Assembly (NCBI RefSeq): GCF_001813295.1
Contig: NZ_KV812018.1
Coordinates: forward strand, 1 to 35,489
Source of the DNA: Streptococcus sp. HMSC072G04
GTDB taxonomy: Bacteria > Bacillota > Bacilli > Lactobacillales > Streptococcaceae
Length of the DNA stretch: 35,489 nucleotides
Direction of reading: 5' to 3'
Shown here in pieces: positions 7,058-15,666 of the stretch. The translations under genes were made by a program, and so were the position numbers. Numbering within the stretch: position 1 is the first letter of the stretch; the number at the start of each line of letters is the position of its first letter. The notes under the pieces are model-generated. The model had not been told where the DNA came from. It searched no databases and saw only the letters and a list, made by a program, of their open reading frames with translations.

Positions 7058-8841
7058 AAGTTTTCCCCCTTTACTTCTTTGAATGTAGGTTGTTGAACAA
7101 GTTGAAGTGTCTCTTGGTAACGCCCTTCTGTCTCAAAGACGATCAGGCTATTGGCCCCTTCTTTGAGGAAACCATGAGGCACGTAAAGTGAAGTGGTCGG
7201 TCCGACCTCCCAGAAGCGGCCAAGGTTATGGCCATTGACAAAGACGACCCCTTTCCCAAATCCTGTCATATCCAGATAAGTGTCAAGGGTGTGGTCCAGC
7301 TGAAAATCATATCGGTAAAAGGCTGGAGCACCTGCCTGCCATTCCTTTGAAAAATCGAGCTGACTGAGATCTTGTAAATCCAGTGGGTACTGCTTCCAAT
7401 GAAGGTGGAAGTGCAAATCCACACAGACACCTGTGCGAATGCCCTTGTGCTGGCTATCAGCCAAGAGCTTGTGCCCATAGTTGACACGACCCATATTTTC
7501 AAGCAAGATTTTTAAATTCGTAACCGCTTTCTTTTTTCCTTTGATAAAAAGATCTTCACCAATCTCTGTTTGGTATTGTGTTGCTACATGTTGATCATCC
7601 AGGTAAATCTGTACCCGATCCCGACCATCAATGATGCGCAGTTTTTCTTCTTCCGCATCCAACTCAAGGTCTGTCTCATATAGCAGATAACCTGTGGTTT
7701 GCCCTAACTCTTCCATCTTTTCCGGATAAAGGCTGGTCTCGACCTGAGCCAAATTATCCAGATTCCCAAAAAGACTAGTCTTGGCTGCCAATTGCAAGGT
7801 TTGCTCTGGCAAACACTCTTTGATGAGCGGTTCTTGCTGTGGGTATTCCGGATAATAGGTCGCCATCATCTTTTGTATGGCATAATATTTCTCTGTCGGA
7901 TTACCCTGCTCATTGAGCAAAGCCCCATAGTCATAGGATGTCACCTGTGGCAAATCAAGCGTCCCCCGAGCTGAACACCCATTCATGAATCCAAAATTGG
8001 TTCCGCCATGAAACATGTAGAGATTGATGGAGCCAAGCTCCAAGACCTCATGGACAGCTTCTGCCAACTCCTCTGGGTCCCTTTGAATCACAGGTTCTTT
8101 CCAGCGGGTAAACCAACCATCCCAGAATTCCATACACATCAAAGGCCATTTTTTGCCGTATTCGTCAAAGAATTCTTTCATTTGACCAAAGTTATAGGCT
8201 GCTTTAGAACCGAAGTTTCCCGTCACAAAGAGGTCTTCTTCGATCAAGGTTCCTGTTCTTAGAGTTGCTCGCCATGGACCATCCGATGTAAAGAGGGGAC
8301 AGGTCACGCCTTTTCCCTTCATCAAATCCCGAATGGCACGAAGATAATCCTTATCCTCTCCATAAGAGCCGTACTCATTTTCTACCTGCATCATAAGGAT
8401 TGGACCACCCTGATCCACTTGGTAAGGAGTCAACAACCCAAGCAAGCGATCATAATAACGATCCACCGCTTCGATAAAGGCTGGGTCTGATGAGCGGATT
8501 CGCAGGTCTTCTTCTAAGAGCCAGGCTGGCAATCCACCAAACTCCCACTCTGCACAGATAAAGGGCGACGGCCTTACAATTATGTAAAGTCCTAGGGACT
8601 GGGCTGTTTGGATGAAACGCTCTAGATCCAATCGACCACTAAAGTCAAACTCTCCTTTGCGGGGTTCATGTGCATTCCAAGGGACATAAGTCTCAACTGT
8701 GTTAAAACCCAAAGCCCTTAGATTATACAAGGAATGATACCAGCCTGCTGGGTCAATTCGGAAATAATGGATTGCTCCGGACAAAATCTTGAAGGGTTGA
8801 CCTTTTAAATAGAAAGCATCGCGAATCTCAAAAACTCCCAT
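7054..8841 (-). CDS. bgaC: GH35 beta-galactosidase
   Basis: A 595-residue glycoside hydrolase family 35 enzyme, the length I remember for S. pneumoniae BgaC. That enzyme removes terminal beta-1,3-linked galactose from Gal-GlcNAc-type glycans. The N-terminal TIM barrel starts at FYLKGQPFKILSGAIHYFRI. The acid/base is expected at Glu156 in QVENEYGSYGED and the nucleophile at Glu238 in CMEFWDGWFTRW. The C-terminal half has jelly-roll domains ending in GFGKGVVFVNGHNLGRFWEVG. There is no signal peptide or LPXTG; the pneumococcal protein has nonetheless been reported at the cell surface. It is the first gene of the operon, with AAAGGGGGG before the ATG and a promoter, cre site and palindrome upstream. 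Released galactose would feed the PTS, AgaS and GalM encoded next to it. Confidence 0.95.
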   Translation of the reverse strand: MGVFEIRDAFYLKGQPFKILSGAIHYFRIDPAGWYHSLYNLRALGFNTVETYVPWNAHEPRKGEFDFSGRLDLERFIQTAQSLGLYIIVRPSPFICAEWEFGGLPAWLLEEDLRIRSSDPAFIEAVDRYYDRLLGLLTPYQVDQGGPILMMQVENEYGSYGEDKDYLRAIRDLMKGKGVTCPLFTSDGPWRATLRTGTLIEEDLFVTGNFGSKAAYNFGQMKEFFDEYGKKWPLMCMEFWDGWFTRWKEPVIQRDPEELAEAVHEVLELGSINLYMFHGGTNFGFMNGCSARGTLDLPQVTSYDYGALLNEQGNPTEKYYAIQKMMATYYPEYPQQEPLIKECLPEQTLQLAAKTSLFGNLDNLAQVETSLYPEKMEELGQTTGYLLYETDLELDAEEEKLRIIDGRDRVQIYLDDQHVATQYQTEIGEDLFIKGKKKAVTNLKILLENMGRVNYGHKLLADSQHKGIRTGVCVDLHFHLHWKQYPLDLQDLSQLDFSKEWQAGAPAFYRYDFQLDHTLDTYLDMTGFGKGVVFVNGHNLGRFWEVGPTTSLYVPHGFLKEGANSLIVFETEGRYQETLQLVQQPTFKEVKGENL

Positions 8842-8860
8842 AAACGCCCCCCTTTCTTAT

Positions 8861-8876
8861 ATGTAACCCTTTTCAT
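8861..8876 (-). promoter_or_regulatory. putative cre (CcpA) site of the bgaC operon
   Basis: On the minus strand ATGAAAAGGGTTACAT matches the cre consensus WTGNNANCGNWNNCAW at every defined position except the C of the central CG. It lies just downstream of the bgaC -10, where bound CcpA would block transcription. This predicts glucose repression of the operon. Confidence 0.6.
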
Positions 8877-8892
8877 TTATTAATATAATAAA
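8876..8892. promoter_or_regulatory. AT-rich palindrome, candidate BgaR operator
   Basis: TTTATTA-ATA-TAATAAA is a perfect 7-bp inverted repeat covering the bgaC -10. GntR-family regulators bind such dyads, and bgaR starts about 80 bp away. All bases are A or T, so chance is a real alternative. Confidence 0.35.
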
Positions 8893-8910
8893 TAATTTGA
8901 AAAATGTCAA
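8882..8910 (-). promoter_or_regulatory. sigma-A promoter of the bgaC operon
   Basis: On the minus strand, perfect -35 TTGACA (8910-8905) and -10 TATATT (8887-8882) are 17 bp apart. The cre site and palindrome overlap or follow the -10. Confidence 0.8.
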
Positions 8911-8927
8911 CACTTTTATAAAAAATA

Positions 8928-8936
8928 TGTTAAAAT
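8928..8936 (+). promoter_or_regulatory. extended -10 promoter of bgaR
   Basis: TGTTAAAAT is an extended -10 (TG-N-TAAAAT) about 38 bp before the bgaR ATG. A poor -35 (TCAACA, 8907-8912) overlaps the -35 of the divergent bgaC promoter, so the two promoters share the control region. Confidence 0.5.
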
Positions 8937-8973
8937 AGGGTTAAATAAGAGAAATCTAAAGAGAGGTAGCACT

Positions 8974-9690
8974 ATGGCAATTCCAAAGTACCAACACATC
9001 AAAGATGATTTGAAGCAGCAAATTATCTCAGGAAAATTTGAAAATGGAGATAAATTTTATACGGAAGCTGAACTCATCAAAATTTATGATGTCAGCTCTA
9101 TCACCGTTGTCCGTGCTTTGAACGACCTCGCCGCCGATGGCTACATTGTCCGCCAGCAAGGAAAAGGAACCTTTGTTTCTCGTGCTCGAAAACACAAACT
9201 GGTTGAATTTTCAGATGTTGAAACCTTCCCAATCCAAAAGGCTAAAGTTAAAGTTCTCTCTATTAAACGTGGAAATACCTTGAGCATCCTAGACAAACTA
9301 GGTCTCAACCCAACGCAATTTTACTATAAGATCGAACGGACTCGCCAGACAGGGGATGATACCTATATCTTCCACCAAACCTATATTCCTGAACAATACA
9401 TCAATCCAAACTATCCAAATTTGGAATACTATAGCTCTATCTATGATCGCTTCAAAGAAGACTACCACATTCATATGAATGATGAGCACTTCGAAGAAGT
9501 CAACGAAATCGTCTTTCCTACACCTAGCAAGATTGCTAAAGTATTGAAGATCGACGAAAATTTCCCAACGGTCAAACAAGCGAAGACGACCAAGCTAGAA
9601 GCGACTGGCCAAATCCTTGAATACACGGAAACCTATAAACGCGGTGACTACTACAAGATCAAGTTCATCTCCTGTAACCGCGATCACTAA
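8974..9690 (+). CDS. bgaR: GntR/UTRA-family transcriptional regulator of the galactosidase operon
   Basis: A 238-residue regulator. Residues 1-70 form a GntR winged helix: YQHIKDDLKQQIISGKF, then the recognition region YDVSSITVVRALNDLAADGYI and the wing RQQGKGTFVS. Residues about 85-232 form a UTRA ligand-binding domain, which in this family senses phosphorylated sugars. The gene is divergent from bgaC with the promoters back to back, the usual setting for a local repressor relieved by a pathway sugar phosphate. The symbol follows the syntenic pneumococcal regulator. The binding site is not proven; the 8876-8892 palindrome is the best candidate. It has its own terminator, so it is monocistronic. 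Confidence 0.88.
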   Translation: MAIPKYQHIKDDLKQQIISGKFENGDKFYTEAELIKIYDVSSITVVRALNDLAADGYIVRQQGKGTFVSRARKHKLVEFSDVETFPIQKAKVKVLSIKRGNTLSILDKLGLNPTQFYYKIERTRQTGDDTYIFHQTYIPEQYINPNYPNLEYYSSIYDRFKEDYHIHMNDEHFEEVNEIVFPTPSKIAKVLKIDENFPTVKQAKTTKLEATGQILEYTETYKRGDYYKIKFISCNRDH

Positions 9691-9697
9691 GAACCAA

Positions 9698-9724
9698 AAA
9701 GACTGAGACATCTCGGTCTTTTTT
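9698..9724 (+). terminator. Rho-independent terminator of bgaR
   Basis: AAAGACTGAG / CTCGGTCTTT stem with an ACAT loop, ending in a T run, 8 bp after the stop codon. Confidence 0.88.
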
Positions 9725-9811
9725 ATAACTCCATTATAGCATGTTGAAAGCGATTTTTAAAGACCTCTTTAAAAATATATATAATTAGTGATAATTTAGC
9801 TATAAAAAGTT

Positions 9812-9839
9812 TAAAAAGAAGCAGATTTCTCTGCTTCTT
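9812..9839 (-). terminator. Rho-independent terminator of purB
   Basis: Perfect 10-bp stem AAGAAGCAGA / TCTGCTTCTT (9816-9839). On the minus strand it is followed by TTTTTAAAC, about 35 bp after the purB stop. It faces the bgaR terminator; the AT-rich bases between the two (9725-9811) show nothing else. Confidence 0.85.
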
Positions 9840-9874
9840 TTCGTCTATTTTTCAAATTCCCGTTTTTCTTGCGA

Positions 9875-11173
9875 TTAGTCACCCAAACCGATGCGTTCGA
9901 AGATTTCATCCACCCGTTTGGTATAGTAGGTAGGGTTGAAGATTTCGTCGATTTCTTCTTGAGTGAGGCGTGATGTCACTTCTAGATCAGCTTCAAGAAG
10001 TGGTTTGAAGTCAACTTGGTTATCCCATGATTGAGCAGTCTTCGGTTGCACAAGGTCGTAAGCTTGCTCACGAGTCATGCCTTTTTCAATCAAAGTCAGC
10101 ATCGCACGTTGGCTGAAGATCAAACCAAATGTAGAGTTCATGTTGCGAATCATGTTTTCTGGGAAGACTGTCAAGTTCTTAACGATGTTTCCGAAACGGT
10201 TGAGCATGTAGTCAATCAAGATGGTTGTGTCTGGTGCAATGATGCGCTCAGCTGATGAGTGAGAGATATCACGCTCATGCCAGAGTGACACATTTTCGTA
10301 AGCCGTTACCATGTGACCACGGATCACACGCGCAAGACCTGTCATGTTTTCAGAACCGATAGGGTTACGTTTGTGAGGCATTGCTGAAGACCCTTTTTGA
10401 CCTTTAGCAAAGAACTCTTCCACTTCCCGTTGTTCAGATTTTTGAAGACCACGGATTTCAGTCGCCATACGCTCGATAGAAGTTGCGATGCTAGCAAGAA
10501 CTGCAAAGTACTCAGCGTGAAGGTCACGAGGAAGGACCTGTGTAGAGATTTCTTGAGCACGGATACCAAGTTTGTCGCAGACGTATTTTTCAACGAATGG
10601 TGGGATGTTGGCAAAGTTACCAACCGCACCAGAAATCTTACCAGCTTCCACACCAGCAGCCGCATGCTCGAAACGCTCGATGTTACGTTTCATTTCACTG
10701 TACCAAGTTGCCAATTTAAGACCAAAAGTTGTAGGTTCAGCGTGCACACCGTGGGTACGACCCATCATGATAGTGAACTTGTGTTCTTTCGCTTTGTCAG
10801 CGATGATGTTGAGGAAGTTTTCAAGGTCCTTGCGGATGATGTCGTTGGCTTGTTTGTAGAGGTAACCATAGGCCGTATCGACAACGTCAGTAGAAGTCAA
10901 ACCATAGTGAACCCACTTACGTTCTTCACCGAGCGTCTCAGAAACCGCACGTGTGAAAGCCACCACATCGTGACGCGTTTGCTGCTCGATTTCAAGAATA
11001 CGGTCGATGTCAAAGTCCGCTTTCTCGCGAATCAAAGCCACATCTTCCTTAGGAATTTCTCCCAATTCAGCCCAGGCTTCGTCAGCCAAGATTTCCACCT
11101 CAAGCCAAGCACGGTATTTATTTTCTTCAGTCCAAATATTCGCCATTTCAGGGCGGCTATATCTATCAATCAT
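9875..11173 (-). CDS. purB: adenylosuccinate lyase
   Basis: A 432-residue fumarase/aspartase-superfamily enzyme. It acts twice in purine synthesis: SAICAR to AICAR plus fumarate in the IMP pathway, and adenylosuccinate to AMP plus fumarate. Visible signatures are the start [14 protein letters not shown], the conserved TSTDVVDTA and [16 protein letters not shown] regions, and the family signature loop [17 protein letters not shown] with its catalytic Ser. It is the last gene of the purE-purK-panE-like-orf75-purB run, 54 bp after orf75, and is followed by a terminator. AAAGGA precedes the ATG. Confidence 0.96.
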   Translation of the reverse strand: MIDRYSRPEMANIWTEENKYRAWLEVEILADEAWAELGEIPKEDVALIREKADFDIDRILEIEQQTRHDVVAFTRAVSETLGEERKWVHYGLTSTDVVDTAYGYLYKQANDIIRKDLENFLNIIADKAKEHKFTIMMGRTHGVHAEPTTFGLKLATWYSEMKRNIERFEHAAAGVEAGKISGAVGNFANIPPFVEKYVCDKLGIRAQEISTQVLPRDLHAEYFAVLASIATSIERMATEIRGLQKSEQREVEEFFAKGQKGSSAMPHKRNPIGSENMTGLARVIRGHMVTAYENVSLWHERDISHSSAERIIAPDTTILIDYMLNRFGNIVKNLTVFPENMIRNMNSTFGLIFSQRAMLTLIEKGMTREQAYDLVQPKTAQSWDNQVDFKPLLEADLEVTSRLTQEEIDEIFNPTYYTKRVDEIFERIGLGD

Positions 11174-11227
11174 GTTTTTATTTTCCTTTCTTTTGATGTT
11201 TCACATCAGTTAGCAACCAACAGTCTT

Positions 11228-11455
11228 TTATTCAAACTCTTCTTTTCCAATCCACACAGATGGATAATGATCCAATGTATTCAAATCCGAATCCAGAGGC
11301 AGATCATAGATGGCTAAATAGTTTTCAGGATATTGTGCAACTAGCTCTTCATACTTAGCTTTCACTTTTTCGTGATTGCTACTAGCATACAAGACTTCGA
11401 CGACTGCTCCAGTCTTCTCTTTTTCAACAAATGCGTTGACAATGAGTTGAATCAT
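11228..11455 (-). CDS. small conserved-looking protein of unknown function
   Basis: A 75-residue acidic soluble protein beginning MIQLIVNAFVEKEK, with an excellent AGGAGG 5 nt before the ATG. It has no signal peptide, membrane segment or recognised motif. The N-terminal beta strand followed by a helix rich in Lys and Glu (NHEKVKAKYEELVAQYP) suggests a small alpha/beta fold. It sits between a ketopantoate-reductase-like gene (9 bp after it) and purB in the same orientation, so it is almost certainly co-transcribed with purine genes. The position and ribosome site support a real gene; I do not know its job. Confidence 0.75.
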   Translation of the reverse strand: MIQLIVNAFVEKEKTGAVVEVLYASSNHEKVKAKYEELVAQYPENYLAIYDLPLDSDLNTLDHYPSVWIGKEEFE

Positions 11456-11464
11456 AAAAACCTC

Positions 11465-12415
11465 CTAAATCGAAATTCCCCTCATATTTGCTTCCAGAAT
11501 GGGCATCTCAACACCTAACTCCTTACCGGTCTGATAAACACTTTGACAACAATAGAAGATGTCCTGTTTGTCATTGTGCAAGGTCATGATTTTTCGGGTC
11601 AGCTCATTTTTCGCAAACATGATTTTCATGGCTTTGCCGGCTATCCAAGCCGGAATTTTGTAGGGTAAGAGTTCTGCCTTGTAAAGCTTCAAATTCACAC
11701 CACGCGCTTCTACGACTTTCAAAGCCTCTCGAATGGCCTTGATGGCTAATGATAATTCCGAAGAACTATTCATCAAGTTCAAAGCCAAATCTTCTGGATT
11801 TTCCAGATTTCCCGAACGCGCAGCTGTCGAAGTAACACCTGCATTAATCACCATGTGAATCCAAATCCACTCGACCATATCATGAGGTACTTCCCACTTC
11901 AAATCTGCAGAAGTCAGCAAAGTCGTCAGATCAGCATAGTTAGAAATGTGTGCTTTTTGCTCACCTTCTAGCATTAAATGGTCAAACAAGACACCATCCA
12001 AATGATCCTCTTGCATGTGACCTCCCGCTGTCGGAAAGGCCAGAATATAGTCATAATCTCCTGCCCACTCTTGGACATCTTTTCGTGTATTCCAGAAATT
12101 GCAGAAGAAAACGAGAGTGCCTTTGATATGATTTTTTCGCAAGGTTTCCACAGCTTCTTTGACGAAACCATGACGAACACTCAGAAAAATAAAATCATAT
12201 TCCGAATCAGCTTCCGCCACATGAACCTCATAGGTGTCATGCTTGTTCTCACCCTTGGAATGATAGCGACCATCTAGTAGATCAACCGACAACTCCTTTG
12301 GAGCTGTGCTTTTCTTACTATCTCTCAGTACGTGTTCCACTTGATGGTCTGCTTTTTGAAAGGCGTAGGCATAAGTGGTCCCGATGACTCCAAGTCCTAG
12401 AATCGCTATTTTCAC
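11465..12415 (-). CDS. ketopantoate reductase family (PanE/ApbA-like) oxidoreductase
   Basis: A 316-residue NAD(P)-dependent protein. The Rossmann motif GLGVIGTTYAYAFQ lies at the N-terminus, followed by an HVLRD segment typical of the cofactor site. The C-terminal half is helical, as in 6-phosphogluconate-dehydrogenase-like folds. PanE reduces ketopantoate to pantoate on the way to coenzyme A. No other pantothenate gene is nearby and streptococci usually need external pantothenate, so a different 2-keto-acid substrate is quite possible. The start is GTG, immediately after the purK TAA, implying translational coupling. No ribosome site better than GGAATT is visible. The family call is good; the substrate is unknown. 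Confidence 0.8.
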   Translation of the reverse strand: MKIAILGLGVIGTTYAYAFQKADHQVEHVLRDSKKSTAPKELSVDLLDGRYHSKGENKHDTYEVHVAEADSEYDFIFLSVRHGFVKEAVETLRKNHIKGTLVFFCNFWNTRKDVQEWAGDYDYILAFPTAGGHMQEDHLDGVLFDHLMLEGEQKAHISNYADLTTLLTSADLKWEVPHDMVEWIWIHMVINAGVTSTAARSGNLENPEDLALNLMNSSSELSLAIKAIREALKVVEARGVNLKLYKAELLPYKIPAWIAGKAMKIMFAKNELTRKIMTLHNDKQDIFYCCQSVYQTGKELGVEMPILEANMRGISI

Positions 12416-13507
12416 TTAAAAATCAATTCCTTTCCCAAATTCCTCAACCTCGTCTGGCACATCACTAAACAAAGTCACATGTCCCATCTTGCGGTTGTGC
12501 TTTGCTTCTAGTTTACCATATAAGTGGAGGTGAGCGCTTGGATTTTCTGTCACATATGTTTCAGCAGCCTCGACGTGTTGGCCGAGGACATTGAGCATGA
12601 CAGCTGGCGCATGGAGGTGGATTGCTGGAAGTGGCGCTCCGAGAACGCCCAGGATATGCGTATCAAACTGTGAAAAGTCGCAAGCTTCGATTGAGTAGTG
12701 GCCAGAATTGTGTGGGCGTGGTGCGATTTCGTTGACGATGATGTCATCAGCGGTCGCAAACATTTCTACACAAAGTGTACCAGAGAGGTTCAGTTGTTCA
12801 GCGATTCGCACTGCCATTGCTTTGGCTTTTTCAGCTAGACTGTCAGAAATGCGAGCAGGCACAATGGTTTTTGAAAGAATGTTGTTACGGTGGATATTTT
12901 CCTGAACTGGGAAGACTGTCACGTCCTTGCTATTACCAGATACGATGATAGAAATTTCAAGGTCGAAGTTGACAAACTCTTCTAAAACGCAGTCTGCTGA
13001 ATCAGCTAACGCATAGGCTTCTTCCAAATCTGCTTCTGAACGAATAACCTTTTGACCATGGCCATCATAACCACCGGTCGCCGTCTTGAGGACATAGTTT
13101 TTCGACAGGTCGATATCTGCCAAATCCTGGCTTGAGGTCACGACCTTGTAAGGTGCCACAGTGACTTGTGCCTTGTTGGAAAGAAAGTCCTTCTCAAAGA
13201 TTCGATTTTGAGAGATGCGGAGTAGGTCTGTCCCTTGTGGGAGTTGTCCATCTTTGATAACGGCATCCAAACCATCAGCATCCACATTTTCAAATTCATA
13301 AGTGAGAACATCACAGCGATCTGCCAACTGACGAAGAGCATCTACGTCGTCGTAAGGGGCCACGATGATTTCCGCCACACGGGAGGCTGGGCAATCAGCT
13401 GCTGGATCCAACGCGATAACCTTGTGTCCCATGTAGATAGCTGAGATCGCCATCATCTGACCGAGCTGGCCACCACCGATGATCCCAATGGTTTTAGTTG
13501 AGCTCAT
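12416..13507 (-). CDS. purK: N5-carboxyaminoimidazole ribonucleotide synthase
   Basis: A 363-residue ATP-grasp enzyme. It carboxylates AIR with bicarbonate and ATP to N5-CAIR, the substrate of PurE. The N-terminal motif is [17 protein letters not shown]; the ATP-grasp core includes [14 protein letters not shown] and [15 protein letters not shown], and the metal/active-site region is [19 protein letters not shown]. The gene overlaps the purE 3' end by 14 bp and abuts the PanE-like gene, so the two pathway steps are translationally linked. Length and motifs are normal for the family. Confidence 0.96.
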   Translation of the reverse strand: MSSTKTIGIIGGGQLGQMMAISAIYMGHKVIALDPAADCPASRVAEIIVAPYDDVDALRQLADRCDVLTYEFENVDADGLDAVIKDGQLPQGTDLLRISQNRIFEKDFLSNKAQVTVAPYKVVTSSQDLADIDLSKNYVLKTATGGYDGHGQKVIRSEADLEEAYALADSADCVLEEFVNFDLEISIIVSGNSKDVTVFPVQENIHRNNILSKTIVPARISDSLAEKAKAMAVRIAEQLNLSGTLCVEMFATADDIIVNEIAPRPHNSGHYSIEACDFSQFDTHILGVLGAPLPAIHLHAPAVMLNVLGQHVEAAETYVTENPSAHLHLYGKLEAKHNRKMGHVTLFSDVPDEVEEFGKGIDF

Positions 13508-13982
13508 TTGTAGACTCCTCTGCGATTTTTCCTTGTTCTTCTGCGAAATCCGCTAACGCTGTCGCAATAGCCTGGTCCTCTACCGAAAGAAGGCGGAGGG
13601 CAAAGAGGGCCGCGTTAGTCGCACCAGCTTCACCGATCGCCATGGTCGCAACAGGCACACCACCTGGCATCTGAACAATAGAATAAAGCGAATCCACACC
13701 GCTAAGGGCACGTGATTTGACGGGTACTCCGATGACTGGAAGGGTTGTTTTAGCAGCAACCATCCCTGGCAAGTGAGCTGCACCACCTGCACCCGCGATG
13801 ATGACCTTGATGCCACGGCTACGTGCTTCTTCCGCATGTTTGAACATGAGGTCCGGTGTACGGTGGGCGGAAACAACTTTCTTTTCGTAAGCGACGCCGA
13901 AGTTGTCGAGGACTTCAGCGGTTTTTTGCATGGTTGCCCAGTCAGATTTTGAGCCCATAATAATGGAAATTACTGGTTTCAT
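13494..13982 (-). CDS. purE: N5-CAIR mutase
   Basis: A 162-residue class I PurE that converts N5-CAIR to CAIR. The diagnostic features are [12 protein letters not shown] at the N-terminus, the catalytic His40 in [11 protein letters not shown] and the glycine-rich loop [25 protein letters not shown] stands in front of the ATG. It is the first gene after the 236-bp structured gap behind purD and overlaps purK. Whether it has its own promoter in that gap or is read from purD is unclear. Confidence 0.96.
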   Translation of the reverse strand: MKPVISIIMGSKSDWATMQKTAEVLDNFGVAYEKKVVSAHRTPDLMFKHAEEARSRGIKVIIAGAGGAAHLPGMVAAKTTLPVIGVPVKSRALSGVDSLYSIVQMPGGVPVATMAIGEAGATNAALFALRLLSVEDQAIATALADFAEEQGKIAEESTNELN

Positions 13983-13997
13983 TTCTTCTCCTTTTTT

Positions 13998-14129
13998 GAT
14001 AATCGTCTATTGTAGTGCGGACGTAAGCGACCGCCTGTAGCGTTCCATTACTAAAACTGGAGCCTTAGTCTCCAGTTTTCCGCTCCTAGTAGCTCTGCTA
14101 CTAGGAGTTCCACTACTGCGACGATTATC
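13998..14129. repeat. 132-bp stem-loop element with terminal inverted repeats between purE and purD
   Basis: The ends GATAATCGTC (13998-14007) and GACGATTATC (14120-14129) are perfect inverted copies. The match continues inward with a gap (TATTGTAGTG against CACTACTGC). Inside are two strong hairpins: AAAACTGGAG/CTCCAGTTTT, and CTCCTAGTAGC/GCTACTAGGAG around TCT. This architecture fits a MITE-like or RUP/BOX-like mobile repeat, or a structured RNA in the purD-purE transcript. No ORF is visible. From 14130 to 14218 the sequence has short GCTCGC direct repeats (GCTCGCTAACGCTCGC and GGCTCGCTTTCGCTCGCC) and no gene. Confidence 0.55.
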
Positions 14130-14218
14130 CTCTATACTAGCTCGCTAACGCTCGCAAATCAAGCGACCATTATCTTACTTTGGCTCGCTTTCGCTCGCCA
14201 TGACAAAGTTAGTATCTG

Positions 14219-15484
14219 TTAATCTTTTATCGCCTTGCTACCGATATCCGTACGGTAGAACAAGCCTTCTGTGTTTTGTTTGTTGAGTTCGTTGTAGATG
14301 ATGTTTTGGCCGTCTTTGACCGTGTCTGCTGTTGTGACAAGCATGTAGACACGTCCACCGTTTGAGAGGAGGTCTTGGCCATTTTCAGCGAATTTGGCAC
14401 CAGCATAGTAAGTGATGATGTCGCCCTCTGTCTTGGCTGGAAGCTTGACACCCTTCTCATAAGCGAGTGGATAGCCGTTTGATGCTACAACCACGCCCAA
14501 TGTCACACCCTTGTCCGTCCAAGTGATAGCTGGCTCTTTTCCATCCAAAATGTCAGTGATATTTTGCGCAAAGTCAGATGTCAAACGAGGTAAGATGATT
14601 TGCGTTTCTGGATCTCCGAAGCGAGCGTTAAACTCGATGACTTTCGGGCCGTCAGCTGTCAAGATAAGCCCCGAGTAAAGGACACCAGTGTAAGGACGAC
14701 CTTCTTTGATCATGCCTTCAAGAACTGGCTTTACAATAGTGTCAACCGCTGTGTCAACCACGCTCTGTGGCAAGTGAGGAACCGGCGCATAGGCACCCAT
14801 CCCACCAGTGTTAGGGCCCTTGTCCCCATCATAAGCACGTTTGTGGTCCTGAGCCGTTGGCATGATGTAGAACTTGTCCCCATTGACAAAGGCAAAGAGA
14901 GAGAACTCTTCCCCGTCAAGGAATTCCTCGATGACCACACGCGCACCTGAATCACCGAATTTATTGTCCAAAAGCATCTCATGAGCGGCTTCGATGGCTT
15001 GCTCAACTGTCTCCGCAACGACGACACCTTTCCCAAGGGCCAAGCCGTCTGCCTTGACGACGATTGGAGCGCCTTTTTCTTCGATGTAGGCCTTGGCTTC
15101 TTCGAAATCTGAAAAGGTTCCATAGGCTGCTGTCGGAACGTCGTATTTGACCATGATTTCCTTAGCAAAATCCTTAGACCACTCAAGCTCAGCCGCAGCC
15201 TTGGTAGGACCAAAGGCTTTGAGACCAGCTGCATTGAAATCATCTACGATACCAGCTGCAAGGGCATCATCTGGACCAATAAAGGTCCAAGCAATATCGT
15301 TCGCTTTTGCGAAGTCAATCAGCTTAGAATGTTCGGAAATTCCGATATTGATCAAATCAAGACCGTCTAATCGCATCCCATCATTACCAGGAGCCACAAA
15401 AACCTGCTCAACGTTTGTAGACTCCAACAATTTCTTAGCAATCGCATGCTCACGACCGCCAGATCCAACAACCAAAAGTTTCAT
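14219..15484 (-). CDS. purD: phosphoribosylamine-glycine ligase
   Basis: A 421-residue ATP-grasp enzyme (GAR synthetase) that joins glycine to phosphoribosylamine, the second step of IMP synthesis. It begins MKLLVVGSGGREHAIAKKLL, typical of the family. The ATP-grasp motifs VVKADGLALGKGVVVA, GPNTGGMGAYAPVP and IEFNARFGDPETQ are intact. It has its own upstream region shared with the divergent CHAP gene and is followed by the structured gap before purE. The ribosome site (AGAGG) is 7 nt before the ATG. Confidence 0.96.
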   Translation of the reverse strand: MKLLVVGSGGREHAIAKKLLESTNVEQVFVAPGNDGMRLDGLDLINIGISEHSKLIDFAKANDIAWTFIGPDDALAAGIVDDFNAAGLKAFGPTKAAAELEWSKDFAKEIMVKYDVPTAAYGTFSDFEEAKAYIEEKGAPIVVKADGLALGKGVVVAETVEQAIEAAHEMLLDNKFGDSGARVVIEEFLDGEEFSLFAFVNGDKFYIMPTAQDHKRAYDGDKGPNTGGMGAYAPVPHLPQSVVDTAVDTIVKPVLEGMIKEGRPYTGVLYSGLILTADGPKVIEFNARFGDPETQIILPRLTSDFAQNITDILDGKEPAITWTDKGVTLGVVVASNGYPLAYEKGVKLPAKTEGDIITYYAGAKFAENGQDLLSNGGRVYMLVTTADTVKDGQNIIYNELNKQNTEGLFYRTDIGSKAIKD

Positions 15485-15515
15485 CTCGAACCTCTTTTGC
15501 GAATTATTTTATTAA

Positions 15516-15538
15516 ATTATATCATAATCGTTCGTTTT
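15516..15538 (-). promoter_or_regulatory. purD promoter with PurBox-like sequence
   Basis: The minus strand has a perfect -10 TATAAT (15521-15516) about 32 bp before the purD ATG, but no good -35. ACGAAC lies a few bases upstream; its surroundings match the lactic-acid-bacteria PurBox AWWWCCGAACWWT at about 10 of 13 positions. Activator-dependent transcription would explain the missing -35, but PurBoxes usually lie further upstream. Confidence 0.4.
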
Positions 15539-15614
15539 ATTCTAATGATTTCAGCAAAAGTCTCCTATTTTCAGTAGAATCCAAACATTTTTTGCTATTT
15601 TCTCCTATTTCTCA

Positions 15615-15628
15615 TTTTTTTCCGAATA
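15615..15628 (+). promoter_or_regulatory. sigma-X (ComX) cin-box promoter of the CHAP hydrolase
   Basis: TCCGAATA (15621-15628) matches the streptococcal competence box TNCGAATA and is directly preceded by a T tract, as is typical of late competence promoters. It lies 38 bp before the ATG at 15667. No sigma-A promoter is apparent for this gene. Confidence 0.7.
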
Positions 15629-15666
15629 GTATAGGTGAGACCTACTAATTGACGAAAAGGAGTATT

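Noticed and set aside
10397..11317. Long plus-strand reading frame opposite purB
   Set aside because: It is the antisense of a well-supported purB gene, has low-complexity Phe/Ser-rich translation, and shows no ribosome site or promoter.
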